From CAZSSM01 sp964609385 (GTDB lineage: Bacteria > Planctomycetota > Planctomycetia > Isosphaerales > Isosphaeraceae), in assembly GCA_964609385.1 (NCBI GenBank), contig CAZSSM010000014.1:1-64000 (forward strand): a stretch of 64,000 bases of DNA, given 5' to 3'. Below the pieces are notes generated by a model, which saw only the letters and a list, made by a program, of their open reading frames with translations, was not told where the DNA came from and did no database searches. This document shows positions 44,613-54,576 of the stretch, piece after piece. Positions within the stretch are counted from its first letter, which is position 1; every line of letters starts with the position of its first letter. A program made the translations under genes and the position numbers.

Positions 44613-46688
44613 TCAGCCACCCAACTGGGTCGTGATCCAGGTGACCCCGTCGGCCACCTGTTCCTGGGCCAAGCCCATCAGGATCAAGAGGGCGAGGATC
44701 AGCACGACGCCCAAGGCGGAGGTCAGGGCATAGACCTGGACCAGACCGTTCTGCGGTGTGGCCAGGATCGCGCGACCGAACCGCTGCGGGAACCGGGCGA
44801 TCTCCATCACAAGCCGTTCCAGGACGCCCAGATCGATCCCCCGACAGATCGCGGCCAACAGCCGCGTCGGTTTAACGATCGTCCAGAGGTAGATCTCATC
44901 GATGAAAAACTTGGCCCGTGAGGCCGAGGCGGCCGGTCCGAAGGCCGCGTCGATTCGTGCAGCGTTCTCGCTCGGCTTGGCGAACAGGACGTAGCTCAGG
45001 CCGATCCCGACCACCCCGGCCAAGGTGCCCAAGGCGGCCGTCACCCAGTCGAAGGCGTGCTCCTCGGCGTGACCGAGTTCCTCCAAGCCCGGCGTGGACT
45101 CGATGGCCCCGGCGAACAGGCCGGTCGGTCCAAAGACGACGCCGACGAGGACCGTCCCGACGGCCAGGATGACCAGCGGGACCACCATGATCATGCCCGA
45201 CTCGTGACCGATCGCGTGGTCGTGACCGTCGTCGTGGACCTGGTGGGCGTGCGGGTCGGGTTCGGCGGGCAGTTCGGCGACTTCAGGATCGTCGGCGCTG
45301 GGCAGCTTCTCAACACCGAGGAAGGTCTTGAAGAAGGCTCGAGCGACGTAGACTGCGGTCAGCAGGGCCGTCGCGAGCCCGAGCACGTACAGGACCAGGT
45401 AGATCCACGATCCGCCCTCGACCAGAGAAGCCTCCCGGAGCGCGGCGAGAATCTCGTCCTTGCTCCAGAACCCGGCCAACGGGAAGATTCCGGCCAGGCC
45501 CAGAGCGCCGATGGCGAAGGTCCAGCAGGTCCAGGGCATCCGCGACCGCAGGCCCCCGAACCGTCGCATATCGATCACCCCGCCCATGGCATGCATGACA
45601 CTGCCGGAGCCTAGGAACAGAAGAGCCTTGAAAAAGGCGTGGGTGAACAGGTGGAAGACCGCCGCAGTAACGGCGAACTGTGCCACTTCACCCACAGCCG
45701 CCCCCAAGCCCATGAACATATAGCCGAGTTGACTGACCGTGGAATAGGCGAGCACTCGTTTCAAGTCGGTCTGGGTCAAGGCGATCAACGCGGCGAGTAA
45801 GGCGGTCAATCCGCCGATGACCGCCACGAGCAACTGCACGTCGGGGACGGTCGCCATGAGGGGGCTGACTCGCGCGACCAGATAGACCCCGGCAGTGACC
45901 ATCGTGGCGGCGTGGATCAGGGCCGAGACAGGCGTCGGACCTTCCATGGCGTCGGGCAGCCAGACGTAGAGCGGGATCTGGGCACTCTTGGCCGCAGCGG
46001 CCCAGAACAAGAGGAGCGCGATGATCGATCGATCCTGAGCCGAGTAAGCCTCGAGTACCTCGGGGTTGAGGATGACGTTGTAATCGAGGCTGAAGCCGGT
46101 GGTCGAGGGCGCGGAGGACCACATCCAGAAGATGGCCAGAGCGAAACCGACGTCACCGATCCGGTTGACCAGAAACGCCTTCTGTGCTGCGCCTGCCGCC
46201 GCCGAACGGCCATGGTAGTGACCGATCAATAAATAGCTGCAGACACCCACCCCCTCCCAAAACAGGTAGGTGAGCACGAAGTTGTTCGATGCGACCAGGC
46301 CGGTCATCGCCGCCACGAACAAGCCAACGACGGCGAAGTAGCGGGCGTAGCCCGGCTCGTGGCTCATGTAGCCGATCGAGTAGACGGCCACCAAGGTCGA
46401 GATGAACGTCACGGTGGCCAGCATCATGGCGGTTAGGCCATCGATCCGGAAGCTGAAATCGACGCGGAGGTTGGCCACCTCCAGCCACGGGTAGGCCACG
46501 ATCGTCTGGCTCTCACCCGCTTCGCCACGGAACAGCAGGAGGATCGAGAGCACAGCCGACGCAGCGATGCCGAGCACAACCGGCCAGTGCGCCTGACGCC
46601 CGAGCAGCCCGCCGAGCAGGCCGGTCAGGACCGCACCCAGAAGCGGCAGGACGGGGACCAGCCAGAGGTAAGGGATCAGGGCGTCCAT
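44613..46688 (-). CDS. nuoL: NADH-quinone oxidoreductase subunit L
   Basis: A 691-residue distal proton-pumping subunit with the long lateral helix at its C-terminus. Family blocks are VYSIGYMSHEPGYARYFAVV, FWEGVGVCSYLLIGHYHGR (conserved Glu), KSAQIPLYVWLPDAMEGPTP and VLAYSTVSQLGYMFMGLGAA. A His/Asp-rich loop (DPHAHQVHDDGHDHA) lies between helices near residues 485-500; it looks metal-binding but is probably just a hydrophilic loop. The ATG overlaps the nuoK stop in TGATG, so the two are translationally coupled. Confidence 0.97.
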   Translation of the reverse strand: MDALIPYLWLVPVLPLLGAVLTGLLGGLLGRQAHWPVVLGIAASAVLSILLLFRGEAGESQTIVAYPWLEVANLRVDFSFRIDGLTAMMLATVTFISTLVAVYSIGYMSHEPGYARYFAVVGLFVAAMTGLVASNNFVLTYLFWEGVGVCSYLLIGHYHGRSAAAGAAQKAFLVNRIGDVGFALAIFWMWSSAPSTTGFSLDYNVILNPEVLEAYSAQDRSIIALLLFWAAAAKSAQIPLYVWLPDAMEGPTPVSALIHAATMVTAGVYLVARVSPLMATVPDVQLLVAVIGGLTALLAALIALTQTDLKRVLAYSTVSQLGYMFMGLGAAVGEVAQFAVTAAVFHLFTHAFFKALLFLGSGSVMHAMGGVIDMRRFGGLRSRMPWTCWTFAIGALGLAGIFPLAGFWSKDEILAALREASLVEGGSWIYLVLYVLGLATALLTAVYVARAFFKTFLGVEKLPSADDPEVAELPAEPDPHAHQVHDDGHDHAIGHESGMIMVVPLVILAVGTVLVGVVFGPTGLFAGAIESTPGLEELGHAEEHAFDWVTAALGTLAGVVGIGLSYVLFAKPSENAARIDAAFGPAASASRAKFFIDEIYLWTIVKPTRLLAAICRGIDLGVLERLVMEIARFPQRFGRAILATPQNGLVQVYALTSALGVVLILALLILMGLAQEQVADGVTWITTQLGG

Positions 46689-47146
46689 CAGCGTGTGACC
46701 TCTTCCCAGGGGCGACGGTGCGGCGGCTCGACACCGGCCGGGGTCAGTTCGGGCGGCGGGGCGGGCGACTCGGGCGCCGGCTCGGCCCGCTCGTCCGACT
46801 CGAGTGTTGGGGCCGTGCCCACCTCACGGAGGTCCTGCCAGAGCGTCACGTCCAAGGAACTTCGACGCGCGAACAGCACCAGCACCAAGGCCAGGGAGAT
46901 CGCCGCCTCGCAGGCCGCCACGGTCAGGATGATGATCGTGAAGACCTGACCGCCCCAGTGGCCGTGGAACCGGCCGAACCCGACCAAGCTCACCGCCACA
47001 CCCTGAAGCATCAGCTCAACCGAGAGGAACATCACGATCAGATTGCGACGGGTCAGGAACCCGAGCATCCCCAGCACCAACAGCGTGGCGCCGATCAGCA
47101 GGTAGTTGGTCAGCAGATCGTAACCGAACGATGGGGCGGTACTCAT
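46688..47146 (-). CDS. nuoK: NADH-quinone oxidoreductase subunit K with C-terminal extension
   Basis: The first 100 residues match NuoK: three helices with MFLSVELMLQGVAVSLVGF, whose Glu is essential for proton transfer, and the second buried Glu in AACEAAISLALVLVLFAR. The protein then continues for about 50 extra residues, Pro- and Glu-rich (EPAPESPAPPPELTPAGVEP), not found in typical NuoK of about 100 residues. It overlaps nuoL by one base and lies 90 bases behind nuoJ. Confidence 0.95.
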   Translation of the reverse strand: MSTAPSFGYDLLTNYLLIGATLLVLGMLGFLTRRNLIVMFLSVELMLQGVAVSLVGFGRFHGHWGGQVFTIIILTVAACEAAISLALVLVLFARRSSLDVTLWQDLREVGTAPTLESDERAEPAPESPAPPPELTPAGVEPPHRRPWEEVTR

Positions 47147-47235
47147 CGTGGCCGTCTCGGAACCTCAAAAGGGCCAAAAGGTGCGGGCATGGGGATGATC
47201 TTCGCGGTCTCTCCGAAGAGAACGATCGTCGCGGA

Positions 47236-48357
47236 TCAGGTCGTCTCGGGATCCGGGATCTGCGGATTCCCGTTGGTCAGGGGTGAGTCGGTCGACGAAG
47301 CCTGAGCCTGCTCGTCGGGCAACTTGGTCGTGATCGCCACAGCGCCGACCAGCGCGATAAACAGGAGAACGCCGACCACCTCGACCGAGAGAAGGTGCTC
47401 GGTGTAGAGCATCGCGCCGAGCCCGGCGACGTGACCCACCTCTGGCTGAGACAGCGTCGACTCCCGCGTCTCGGTCCCGCTCGAGTCCGCATCCTCCGCG
47501 CTCGAGTCCCCAGGATCTGCTTCGCCGCCATTGTCGGCGGGCTCCGAATCGGCCTCGGAAACCGGCTCATCCGACAATCCAGGGTCGGGCTCTCGGAGTT
47601 CGAGGCGGATCCGAGGCAGCATGGCGTTGGGGCCGAAAGCGCTCTCGCGGACGTCCCGTTCGGCAGGGGGCAGCAACCGCTGCGAGTCGGTCCGGAAGAC
47701 TTCGAAGGCTGGATCGAGCGGGCTCCGGACCACAATCTCGGTTTCGTTGGCCGATTCGGTCGACGCGGTCGTGTCGGTCCCAGGGGTCTCGACCGGCTCA
47801 GGCGCAGCGTAAAGGAAGACGACCAGCAGGGACCAGAGCAGGAACGAGCAGCTCAGGACAGCGCGTCGAGGCGCGCGGGCCATCCGGTCGTAGATGGCCA
47901 GTCCCCCTTGCTGGGCCAACATGATCACGAACAGGAACGTCACGATAATGGCGCCGGCATAGACGATGACCGTCCCGGCGGCCAGGAACGGAGCACCGGC
48001 CAACAGGAACAGGCCGGCCGAGGAGAGAATCACGGCGGCGAACCAGAGCGCCGAGTAGATCGGGTCGCGACTGGTAATCATCAGGACCGCACAGGTCAGC
48101 GCGGAGAGCCCGAACAGATAGAAGAAGCCGTTGACGATCACGTCATCGGCCGGCGGACTCCAGAACAGGACGACGAAGAGCAACAGGCTCGAGGCCGCCA
48201 GCAGGCTGCCGATGGCCGAGGCGACCCGCGTGGCGATCCGGGTCCGGAACGGCAAGGTGCTGGGCAGCAGGAAATAGAGCCCTAGGCCGCCGAGCAGCAC
48301 CGAGAGGACCGACAGCAGGAAGGCGAGTCTGTCATCGAGCGAGGCGATGGTCGTCAT
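47236..48357 (-). CDS. nuoJ: NADH-quinone oxidoreductase subunit J with large acidic insert
   Basis: At 373 residues it is about twice the usual 165-200. The core is clear: FFYLFGLSALTCAVLMITSRDPIYSALWF, then AGTVIVYAGAIIVTFLFVIML (the pi-bulge helix region of NuoJ) and the last helix VEVVGVLLFIALVGAVAITTK. There is an extra pair of hydrophobic stretches at the N-terminus. Between the fourth and last core helices is an insertion of about 130 residues, rich in Glu, Asp, Ser and Pro (SEADSEPADNGGEADPGDSS). It most likely forms a disordered loop outside the membrane. Confidence 0.93.
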   Translation of the reverse strand: MTTIASLDDRLAFLLSVLSVLLGGLGLYFLLPSTLPFRTRIATRVASAIGSLLAASSLLLFVVLFWSPPADDVIVNGFFYLFGLSALTCAVLMITSRDPIYSALWFAAVILSSAGLFLLAGAPFLAAGTVIVYAGAIIVTFLFVIMLAQQGGLAIYDRMARAPRRAVLSCSFLLWSLLVVFLYAAPEPVETPGTDTTASTESANETEIVVRSPLDPAFEVFRTDSQRLLPPAERDVRESAFGPNAMLPRIRLELREPDPGLSDEPVSEADSEPADNGGEADPGDSSAEDADSSGTETRESTLSQPEVGHVAGLGAMLYTEHLLSVEVVGVLLFIALVGAVAITTKLPDEQAQASSTDSPLTNGNPQIPDPETT

Positions 48358-48504
48358 CGGGGCGGATCACCGTGGTGGGCGACGCGGACGGTCGCGGGTC
48401 GTCAGGAGGAGGGAGAGGCTTGGGCGGGTCGACAGCGACGCGGCTCGGGGTTATTGAGCGTCTCAGCCAACCCGCCTGATCAGAACGGAGACCGGAAGGA
48501 TCTC

Positions 48505-49137
48505 CTAGGCCGACTCAGTCGGCGCTGCGGACGCCTCCAGGGCCCCGACGGGAGCCGTGGCGGTCGTCGATGGTTCGGGCGTCGCGGTGGTCGGGGCGTG
48601 TCGCTTCAGCCGGACCGGTTCAAGGTCTTTGGTCAGGTCGTAGATCGAGAGGAGCTTGGCCTTGTCGAAGATCATTTCCTCGCGCGAGAGCCCCGTCAAG
48701 TCATAAAGCTTTGTCAATTCGATCGCGTCCTCGGGACAGGCCTCCTCGCACATCCCGCAGTAGATGCACCGGAGTTCGTCGATGACGAAGCTCTCGGGGT
48801 ACTTCTCGCGGTCCTCCCAGCCCTCGGACTCGGGCGCGGTCGCCCCAACGATGTCGATGCAGTGGACTGGGCAGGCGGTCGCGCAGAGCATGCAGGCGAC
48901 ACATTTGATCCGGCCATCATCATCTTTGTTGAGCCGGTGCACGCCGCGATAGTTCTCGCTGGGCACGTGCTGCTCTTCAGGATATTCGGCAGTGACCGAA
49001 CCTTTGCCGCGGATCACATCGACGATATGACGGCCGGTGATCGAGAGCCCTTCAACGATCTGCGGCAGGTACGTTCGTTCCAGGGGGGTCAGCTTCGGCG
49101 GTTCGAGCCGCTTGAGCGTTGGGTCGTCGGCCTTCAC
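48505..49137 (-). CDS. nuoI: NADH-quinone oxidoreductase subunit I
   Basis: A 210-residue 8Fe ferredoxin-like subunit that carries electrons toward the quinone site. Both [4Fe-4S] motifs are intact: CVACMLCATACPVHC and CIYCGMCEEACPEDA, each CxxCxxCxxxCP. The start is set at a GTG (49137) with GGAG 7 bases upstream; the longer frame to 49290 would run into the nuoH coding end at 49265. The C-terminal tail after residue 190 is Ala/Thr/Pro-rich and extra to the core. Confidence 0.95.
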   Translation of the reverse strand: MKADDPTLKRLEPPKLTPLERTYLPQIVEGLSITGRHIVDVIRGKGSVTAEYPEEQHVPSENYRGVHRLNKDDDGRIKCVACMLCATACPVHCIDIVGATAPESEGWEDREKYPESFVIDELRCIYCGMCEEACPEDAIELTKLYDLTGLSREEMIFDKAKLLSIYDLTKDLEPVRLKRHAPTTATPEPSTTATAPVGALEASAAPTESA

Positions 49138-49264
49138 GTCTCGGCTCCATTGAAGGTCAGGGGGTGTTTCGGTTGGTTGAGGTTGCGTTGTGTGGATTCG
49201 GATGTGCCCCCCCGGCTCGGACGTAGGTCGTCGGACCTTGGGATCGCGGGGGCCGTGGTTCGGG

Positions 49265-50410
49265 TCAACTCCGGAGCACCTGGACCACAAATGCGGTGAA
49301 GAGCAGGTTGGCCAGCGAGAGCGGAATCATGTTCTTCCAGGCGACGTCCATCAGGGTGTCGTAACGGAACCGAGGCAGGGTCCATCGGATCCACATCATG
49401 AACAGGATGACCATCGTCACCTTGGCTACGAGCACGGCCACCTTGGCCAGCGAGGCGATCCAGCCGGACTGATCGACGTTCAGGAAGGGCGCGTCCCAGC
49501 CGCCCAGAAAGAGGATCACCACGAGGAAGCTGACCGTGATGATGTGCAGATATTCGGCCAAGAAGAACATACCGAACTTCATGGCGGAATATTCGGTATG
49601 GAACCCGCCGACCAGCTCCTGCTCGCTCTCGGGCAGGTCGAACGGGAGCCGGTTGGTTTCGGCAAAGGCACTGACGAGGAAGATCAGGAACGCCAAGGGT
49701 TGGATGAAGATTCCCCAGGCCGGCAGGAAGAAGACATCCGGCAGGAAGAAGAGCAGGTTCGTGTTGGCCTGGAACGCGACGATCTTGCCCAGGTCGAGGG
49801 ACCCTGCCACCAGCACGACGCCGAGGATCGAAAGGCCGAGCGGGATCTCGTAGCTGATCAACTGGGCGCTGGAACGGAGCCCGCCCAAGAACGAGTACTT
49901 GTTGTTGCTCGCCCATCCGGCCAGGATCACCGCATAGACGTTCAGACTGCCGATGGCAAAGATGTAGAGGATGCCGATGTCGACGCCAGGTGCGATCTGA
50001 AACTGGAAGTTCTCGGGGCTCGAGCCGACGCCGACCGGCCCGAACGGGACAACCGCGAAGGCCAACACCGCCGTGATGATCGCCAGGATCGGCGCCAGCA
50101 CAAACAGGGGTTTGTTCACGTGACCTGGGACGACGTCCTCCTTGAGGATCATCTTGGCCCCGTCAGCCAGAGCGTGCCAGACGCCGTAGATGGCCAGCCA
50201 GTTGACCAGATCGAAGACCGGCTTGAGGAATCCCAGTTGCCTGGGAGGCCGCAGGTCGCGCCCGGCGCGGTTGGGTCCCAAGCGGTCCTGGGCGAAGGCG
50301 GCGATCTTCCGCTCGACCAAGATCTGGTAGGCCACCGCAGTCAAGCCGGGGACCAGGACCAGGGCGATCTTGAGCAGGACGCCCAGGGCGTCGAGGGTGG
50401 TGAAGCTCAT
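49265..50410 (-). CDS. nuoH: NADH-quinone oxidoreductase subunit H
   Basis: A 381-residue membrane subunit that joins the two arms and forms much of the quinone tunnel. Diagnostic blocks are ILVERKIAAFAQDRLGPNRAG, WASNNKYSFLGGLRSSAQLISYEIPLGLS, AETNRLPFDLPESEQELVGGFHTEYSAMKF with its conserved acidic residues, and RWTLPRFRYDTLMDVAWK. The start at 50410 (MSFTTLDALGVLL) is chosen over an upstream extension that is not hydrophobic and has no family match. Confidence 0.97.
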   Translation of the reverse strand: MSFTTLDALGVLLKIALVLVPGLTAVAYQILVERKIAAFAQDRLGPNRAGRDLRPPRQLGFLKPVFDLVNWLAIYGVWHALADGAKMILKEDVVPGHVNKPLFVLAPILAIITAVLAFAVVPFGPVGVGSSPENFQFQIAPGVDIGILYIFAIGSLNVYAVILAGWASNNKYSFLGGLRSSAQLISYEIPLGLSILGVVLVAGSLDLGKIVAFQANTNLLFFLPDVFFLPAWGIFIQPLAFLIFLVSAFAETNRLPFDLPESEQELVGGFHTEYSAMKFGMFFLAEYLHIITVSFLVVILFLGGWDAPFLNVDQSGWIASLAKVAVLVAKVTMVILFMMWIRWTLPRFRYDTLMDVAWKNMIPLSLANLLFTAFVVQVLRS

Positions 50411-50526
50411 GGTCGGGCGGCGGATCTCATCCGGTTCGAGGGGGAGGTCGGCGTTGGAGAGAGACGTTGACGGGCGATCTCCGTCGTCTGTGAGCACGTG
50501 TGGGTGAGGCCCGAGCAATCAAACGA

Positions 50527-52269
50527 TCAATCGTGCCGATCGGGCGTCCAGGGATCGGAGAACGACGGGACAGCAGCTTCGGAGGCGGCTTGATCGGCCG
50601 GTTCAGGCGCGTCCAGGTCGACGCCGAACTCGGGCACGTCGCCTTTCGCAACGGCGGCGAAGGCGGGGACGTTAGCGCCCAGGTCGGCCAACACATCGCG
50701 TGAACGCAGAGGCGCTTGGAATCGGGCGGTCAAGATGGCCAGGATATCCAAAGCCGGCAAGCTTCCGTCACGCGGGGTCAACGCGGCGTGAGTCCGTTGC
50801 AGGCGCCCCTCCGCATTGACGTAGGAGCCGTCCTTTTCGGCGAAGGTCGAGGAGGCCAGCACGAGGTCGGCCACCTGGGCCAACGGCGTGATCGTCGTGT
50901 CTTGGACGATCAGGGTCTCAACGCCGCCCCGGAGCCGTTCGGCGAGGGCTTGGTCATCCCAAGGTTGGAGGGCGTCCAGGGCAATGTGGAGCGCGGAGAA
51001 TTCGCCGGCGGTGATGCGGTCGGCAATCACCTCGAATGGGATGACCTCACCTTGGAAGTGCTCGAGGACCAGAGAGACCCCGCGTCGATTCGGGCACTTT
51101 TCGGCGTAGATGGTAAACGGCTTGGGCTTGAGGAAAGAGGTGTCGCCGTTCCTGTTGGCCGTCTTGTCCGGGCGGATCGTCAGGTCTTCGCCTCGGACCG
51201 GGACCGGCCCCAGGGCCAGGACGTTCTCGGCATTGAGCCCTTTGAGGTAGGAGGCCATCAGGTAAGCCTCTTCGACGGTCAGGAACGGCGAGAGGACACC
51301 GACGACCGGGCCCGACTCAGAGGCCTGACGGAGCAGTCGGCCGGCCAGTTCGAGCGCTTCGGAGATCTCGACCTCTCGGTGATCGCCGTCGCGTTGATGG
51401 TACATGGCGTGGAGCAGAAGCCGGTCGTGGGCTGCCTGGAAACCATACCGGGCTTCGTCGGAGATCCAGTAGTCGTTGACGTGCGGGTTATGCCGGGGCG
51501 TGACCCGCCAAATCTTGCCTTTATTGACCTCGGCGAAGGCGTTCTGGCCGCCCGCATCGACCGGCGAGATGATCGGCTTCTTATTCAGGTACCAGGCCCG
51601 CTGCCGGTGTAAGAACTCTTTGTCGAGAAGGGCACCGACCGGGCAGAGATCGACGACGTTGCCGGCCAGCGGGTTGTCGTCCAATTCATGGCCGGGGAAC
51701 ACGGCGATCTCGGCGTGATGGCCGCGTCGCATGACCTGAAGTTCACCAGTCCCGGTGATCTCGCGAGTGAACCGGACGCAACGTGTGCACATGATGCACC
51801 GGTCCTGGTTCAGTTGGATCTTCTCGGAGACGTCCTTGCGCGGATTGACGGTCCGTTCCTCAACGAAGCGGTGGGCCGCCTGGCCATACTGATAGCTATA
51901 GTCTTGTAGGCCGCACTGGCCGGCCTGGTCGCAGACCGGGCAATCGAGCGGATGGTTGATCAGAAGGAATTCCATGATCATCCGCTGATGCTTCTGGACC
52001 TTCTCGCTGTCGGTGACAAGGACCGAGCCGTCGCGGACCGGTGTCTGGCACCCCGGCACGAGCTTGGGCACCATCTTGACCTCACCGGTAGCCGCGTCGC
52101 GCGAGCCGACCTCGATCTCGCACATCCGGCAGTTGGCCACGACCGAAAGGGCCGGGTGCCAGCAGTAGTAGGGGATGGTTACCCCGAACCGCTTGGCGGC
52201 CTGGATCGCGTTGAGCTTCTCGCCGTCGGGCAGGGTGTATTGCTGACCGTTAATGGTGATGGTCGCCAT
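50527..52269 (-). CDS. nuoG: NADH-quinone oxidoreductase subunit G
   Basis: A 580-residue peripheral-arm subunit. Residues 1-80 are a 2Fe-2S ferredoxin domain (YYCWHPALSVVANCRMCEIEVG). Next is the His-Cys3 cluster motif (HPLDCPVCDQAGQCGLQD) and a 4Fe-4S motif (CIMCTRCVRFTREITG), ending with the Cys in VVDLCPVGALLDKEF. The remainder is a shortened molybdopterin-oxidoreductase-like domain without cofactor role; many NuoG proteins are 700-900 residues. The start at 52269 (MATITINGQQYTLP) is favoured because upstream residues do not match the family. Confidence 0.95.
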   Translation of the reverse strand: MATITINGQQYTLPDGEKLNAIQAAKRFGVTIPYYCWHPALSVVANCRMCEIEVGSRDAATGEVKMVPKLVPGCQTPVRDGSVLVTDSEKVQKHQRMIMEFLLINHPLDCPVCDQAGQCGLQDYSYQYGQAAHRFVEERTVNPRKDVSEKIQLNQDRCIMCTRCVRFTREITGTGELQVMRRGHHAEIAVFPGHELDDNPLAGNVVDLCPVGALLDKEFLHRQRAWYLNKKPIISPVDAGGQNAFAEVNKGKIWRVTPRHNPHVNDYWISDEARYGFQAAHDRLLLHAMYHQRDGDHREVEISEALELAGRLLRQASESGPVVGVLSPFLTVEEAYLMASYLKGLNAENVLALGPVPVRGEDLTIRPDKTANRNGDTSFLKPKPFTIYAEKCPNRRGVSLVLEHFQGEVIPFEVIADRITAGEFSALHIALDALQPWDDQALAERLRGGVETLIVQDTTITPLAQVADLVLASSTFAEKDGSYVNAEGRLQRTHAALTPRDGSLPALDILAILTARFQAPLRSRDVLADLGANVPAFAAVAKGDVPEFGVDLDAPEPADQAASEAAVPSFSDPWTPDRHD

Positions 52270-52451
52270 GATCGCGGAAACACAACTACGAGGGATCGGG
52301 GTGGGTTGGTGTGCACGCGTCGGAGGGCGCGGAGCCAGTCGATCGGCTTGGTCGTCGTAACGTCGGGCCATCCCAAGCGAAGGGGATGACCCGAGAGAGC
52401 TGGATCAGGTCGTCAGAGAGAACCTCGAGGGGATCGTGATCAGCACAACAC

Positions 52452-53855
52452 TCAGCGTCCGGAGGCGACGGGCGCTTCGAGGGCCATCGGCGAGGGAGCG
52501 ATCCCGGGGACGATCGGCACGTTCTCGGCTTCGGTCGCCTGACCTTGGCTGATGAGTTGTTGGACCGGGGTGACCTGGGCTTCGGGGACCTGATGGGAGC
52601 GGATGTAGTCCTCGAACTCGGAACGGAACTTGGTCAAGGCGTTCTTGACTGGCCAGGCCGACCCGTCAGCCAACCCGCAGATGGTCGTGCCGGGCATGAT
52701 ACCCATGTTGCTGGCCAGTTCAAACATGAGGTCGAGGTCCTCGATCCGGCCCCCGCCCCGCTTGATCCGCGTCATCGTCTTGGCGATCCAGCCGGTCCCC
52801 TCGCGGCACGGCGTGCACTGACCGCAGCTCTCGTGGGCGAAGAACCGCGCGGTGTTGTTCAGGTAGTCGACCATGCTGGTCGTCTCGTCCATGACCGTGA
52901 CCGCAGCGGTGCCCAGGCCGAGGCAGCCGACGCCCCGGAGCGAGTCGAAGTCCAACGGCGTATCGAGTTCGTCGGCCGCCAAGAGGCCCATGCTGATCCC
53001 GCCCGGCACGGCGGCCTTGGCCTGACGCCCCTTCCAGACGCCGCCGGCATGCTCGGCGATCAGCTCGTTGGTCGTCACACCGAGCGGCAGCTCGACACAG
53101 ACGGCTTTGTTGACATGGCCCGAGACACAGAAGAGCTTCGGCCCGTGGCTCTTGGCCGGCCCGATCGACTTGAACCAGTCGGCGCCTCGCTCGACGATGT
53201 GCGGCACGCAGCAGAGCGTCTCGACGTTGTTGATCACCGTCGGCTTCTTGAACGCACCGGCCACGGCCGGGAACGGCGGCTTGATCCGCGGCCAGCCTCG
53301 CTTGCCCTCCAGACTCTCCAGGAGCCCGGTCTCCTCGCCGCAGATGTACGCCCCAGCCCCCCGGTGCAGCCAGACGTCCAGGTCGAACCCGCTCCCGTAG
53401 ATGTTCTTGCCCAGATGGCCCGCCTCACGGGCCTCGGCGATGGCCCGCTCCAGGATCCGGTATGACTCGATGTACTCGAACCGCAGATAGACGTAGGCCG
53501 TCGACGACTTCGTGGCGAAGCAACTGATCAGCAGACCTTCGAGGAACTGGTGCGGGTCCCGCTCCATCAGCAGGCGGTTGTTGAAGGTCGCCGGCTCGCT
53601 CTCATCGCCGTTGACGGCGAAGAACGTCTCGGTCCGATCCTTGGGCAGGAACGACCACTTCAAACCGGTTGGAAACCCCGCGCCGCCGCGACCACGGAGT
53701 TCACTGTCCTTAACTAAGGTGACCAAGCTATCGGGGTCCATCTGCGTCAACGCTTTGCGTGCGGCCTGATACCCGCCCCGCGACTCGTAGACCTTCAGTA
53801 TGTGGGCGTCGGGGACGTCCCAGTTTCGGCTCAGTACCGGTTCGAAATCGGCCAT
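52452..53855 (-). CDS. nuoF: NADH-quinone oxidoreductase subunit F
   Basis: A 467-residue NADH- and FMN-binding subunit, the electron entry point of complex I. It shows the glycine-rich NADH/FMN site GRGGAGFPTGLKWSF, FFAVNGDESEPATF, GAGAYICGEETGLLESLEG, and the N3 cluster cysteines in ESCGQCTPCREGTGW plus TTICGLADG. AAGGA precedes the ATG by 5 bases. With NuoE and NuoG it makes the NADH module, so this complex should accept NADH directly, unlike the 11-subunit forms. Confidence 0.98.
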   Translation of the reverse strand: MADFEPVLSRNWDVPDAHILKVYESRGGYQAARKALTQMDPDSLVTLVKDSELRGRGGAGFPTGLKWSFLPKDRTETFFAVNGDESEPATFNNRLLMERDPHQFLEGLLISCFATKSSTAYVYLRFEYIESYRILERAIAEAREAGHLGKNIYGSGFDLDVWLHRGAGAYICGEETGLLESLEGKRGWPRIKPPFPAVAGAFKKPTVINNVETLCCVPHIVERGADWFKSIGPAKSHGPKLFCVSGHVNKAVCVELPLGVTTNELIAEHAGGVWKGRQAKAAVPGGISMGLLAADELDTPLDFDSLRGVGCLGLGTAAVTVMDETTSMVDYLNNTARFFAHESCGQCTPCREGTGWIAKTMTRIKRGGGRIEDLDLMFELASNMGIMPGTTICGLADGSAWPVKNALTKFRSEFEDYIRSHQVPEAQVTPVQQLISQGQATEAENVPIVPGIAPSPMALEAPVASGR

Positions 53856-53991
53856 GACTGTCCTTCCGTTGAGGCAAACCGATGCGCCCGGCGGAGCGGG
53901 GCACCGAGTTCGTCGCGGGCTTCGTGGGCGAGGTCTGTGTCTGTCGGGCGTTCGTGTCGGGTTGTGTTTGAGGGGCGGCCGTCCTAAACAC

Positions 53992-54576
53992 TTACTGGTC
54001 GGCCGCGGCCTCGGGCGATTCGACGGCCGGCTCTGTCTGGGAGTGGGTCGCTTGGGAGCCGACCGGCCCCTTCCGGAGATCGTCGATCATGCGGTCGATC
54101 GCCGCGTCGTCAGTGAGCGGACCGAAGACGCGGCCGTCGTCAGCCAGGGCGGCTGGGGCGTAGTCGCAGATCCCCAGGCACTCGGCGAACTCGATGGTCA
54201 CCTTGCCGTCTTCGGTGGTCTGACCCGACCGCACGCCCAGTTTAGCGCAGGTCTTCTCCAACGCCTCTTCGCCGCCGGTGAGCATGCAGGAGATCGATCG
54301 GCAGATCCAGACCCGAGTCTCGCCCAGGGGGGCCTGGTGGAAGAACCCGTAGAAGCTCATCGTGTCGTGCACATCGGCCGGCGTCACCTCGAGCAGCTCG
54401 GCGATCTCCTCCATCGCCTGGCGAGGCACGCAGCGCAGATGCTCGTGCACGATGTGGAGTGCGGGCAGCGTGACGGCCCGCTTCTCCGGGTAGCGCCGCA
54501 CGTGGGCCAGGATCTTCTCACGGATCTCAGGGGTCAGGATCGGCGGTCGATCGGTCGTCGTGGTGGTCGTGGCCAT
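53992..54576 (-). CDS. nuoE: NADH-quinone oxidoreductase subunit E
   Basis: A 194-residue thioredoxin-fold subunit with the N1a [2Fe-2S] cluster. Cysteines are in WICRSISCMLTGG and in EFAECLGICDYAPAA. The N-terminal helical region (EIREKILAHVRRYPEKRAV, YGFFHQAPLGE) is typical. A run of six Thr after MA and a short Glu/Ala-rich tail are extras. It is 136 bases upstream of nuoF and 98 behind nuoD. Confidence 0.97.
   Translation of the reverse strand: MATTTTTTDRPPILTPEIREKILAHVRRYPEKRAVTLPALHIVHEHLRCVPRQAMEEIAELLEVTPADVHDTMSFYGFFHQAPLGETRVWICRSISCMLTGGEEALEKTCAKLGVRSGQTTEDGKVTIEFAECLGICDYAPAALADDGRVFGPLTDDAAIDRMIDDLRKGPVGSQATHSQTEPAVESPEAAADQ

Noticed and set aside
45229..45275. Metal-binding motif in NuoL (His/Asp-rich loop)
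   Set aside because: The stretch lies in a variable hydrophilic loop between helices and is not part of any conserved NuoL site.
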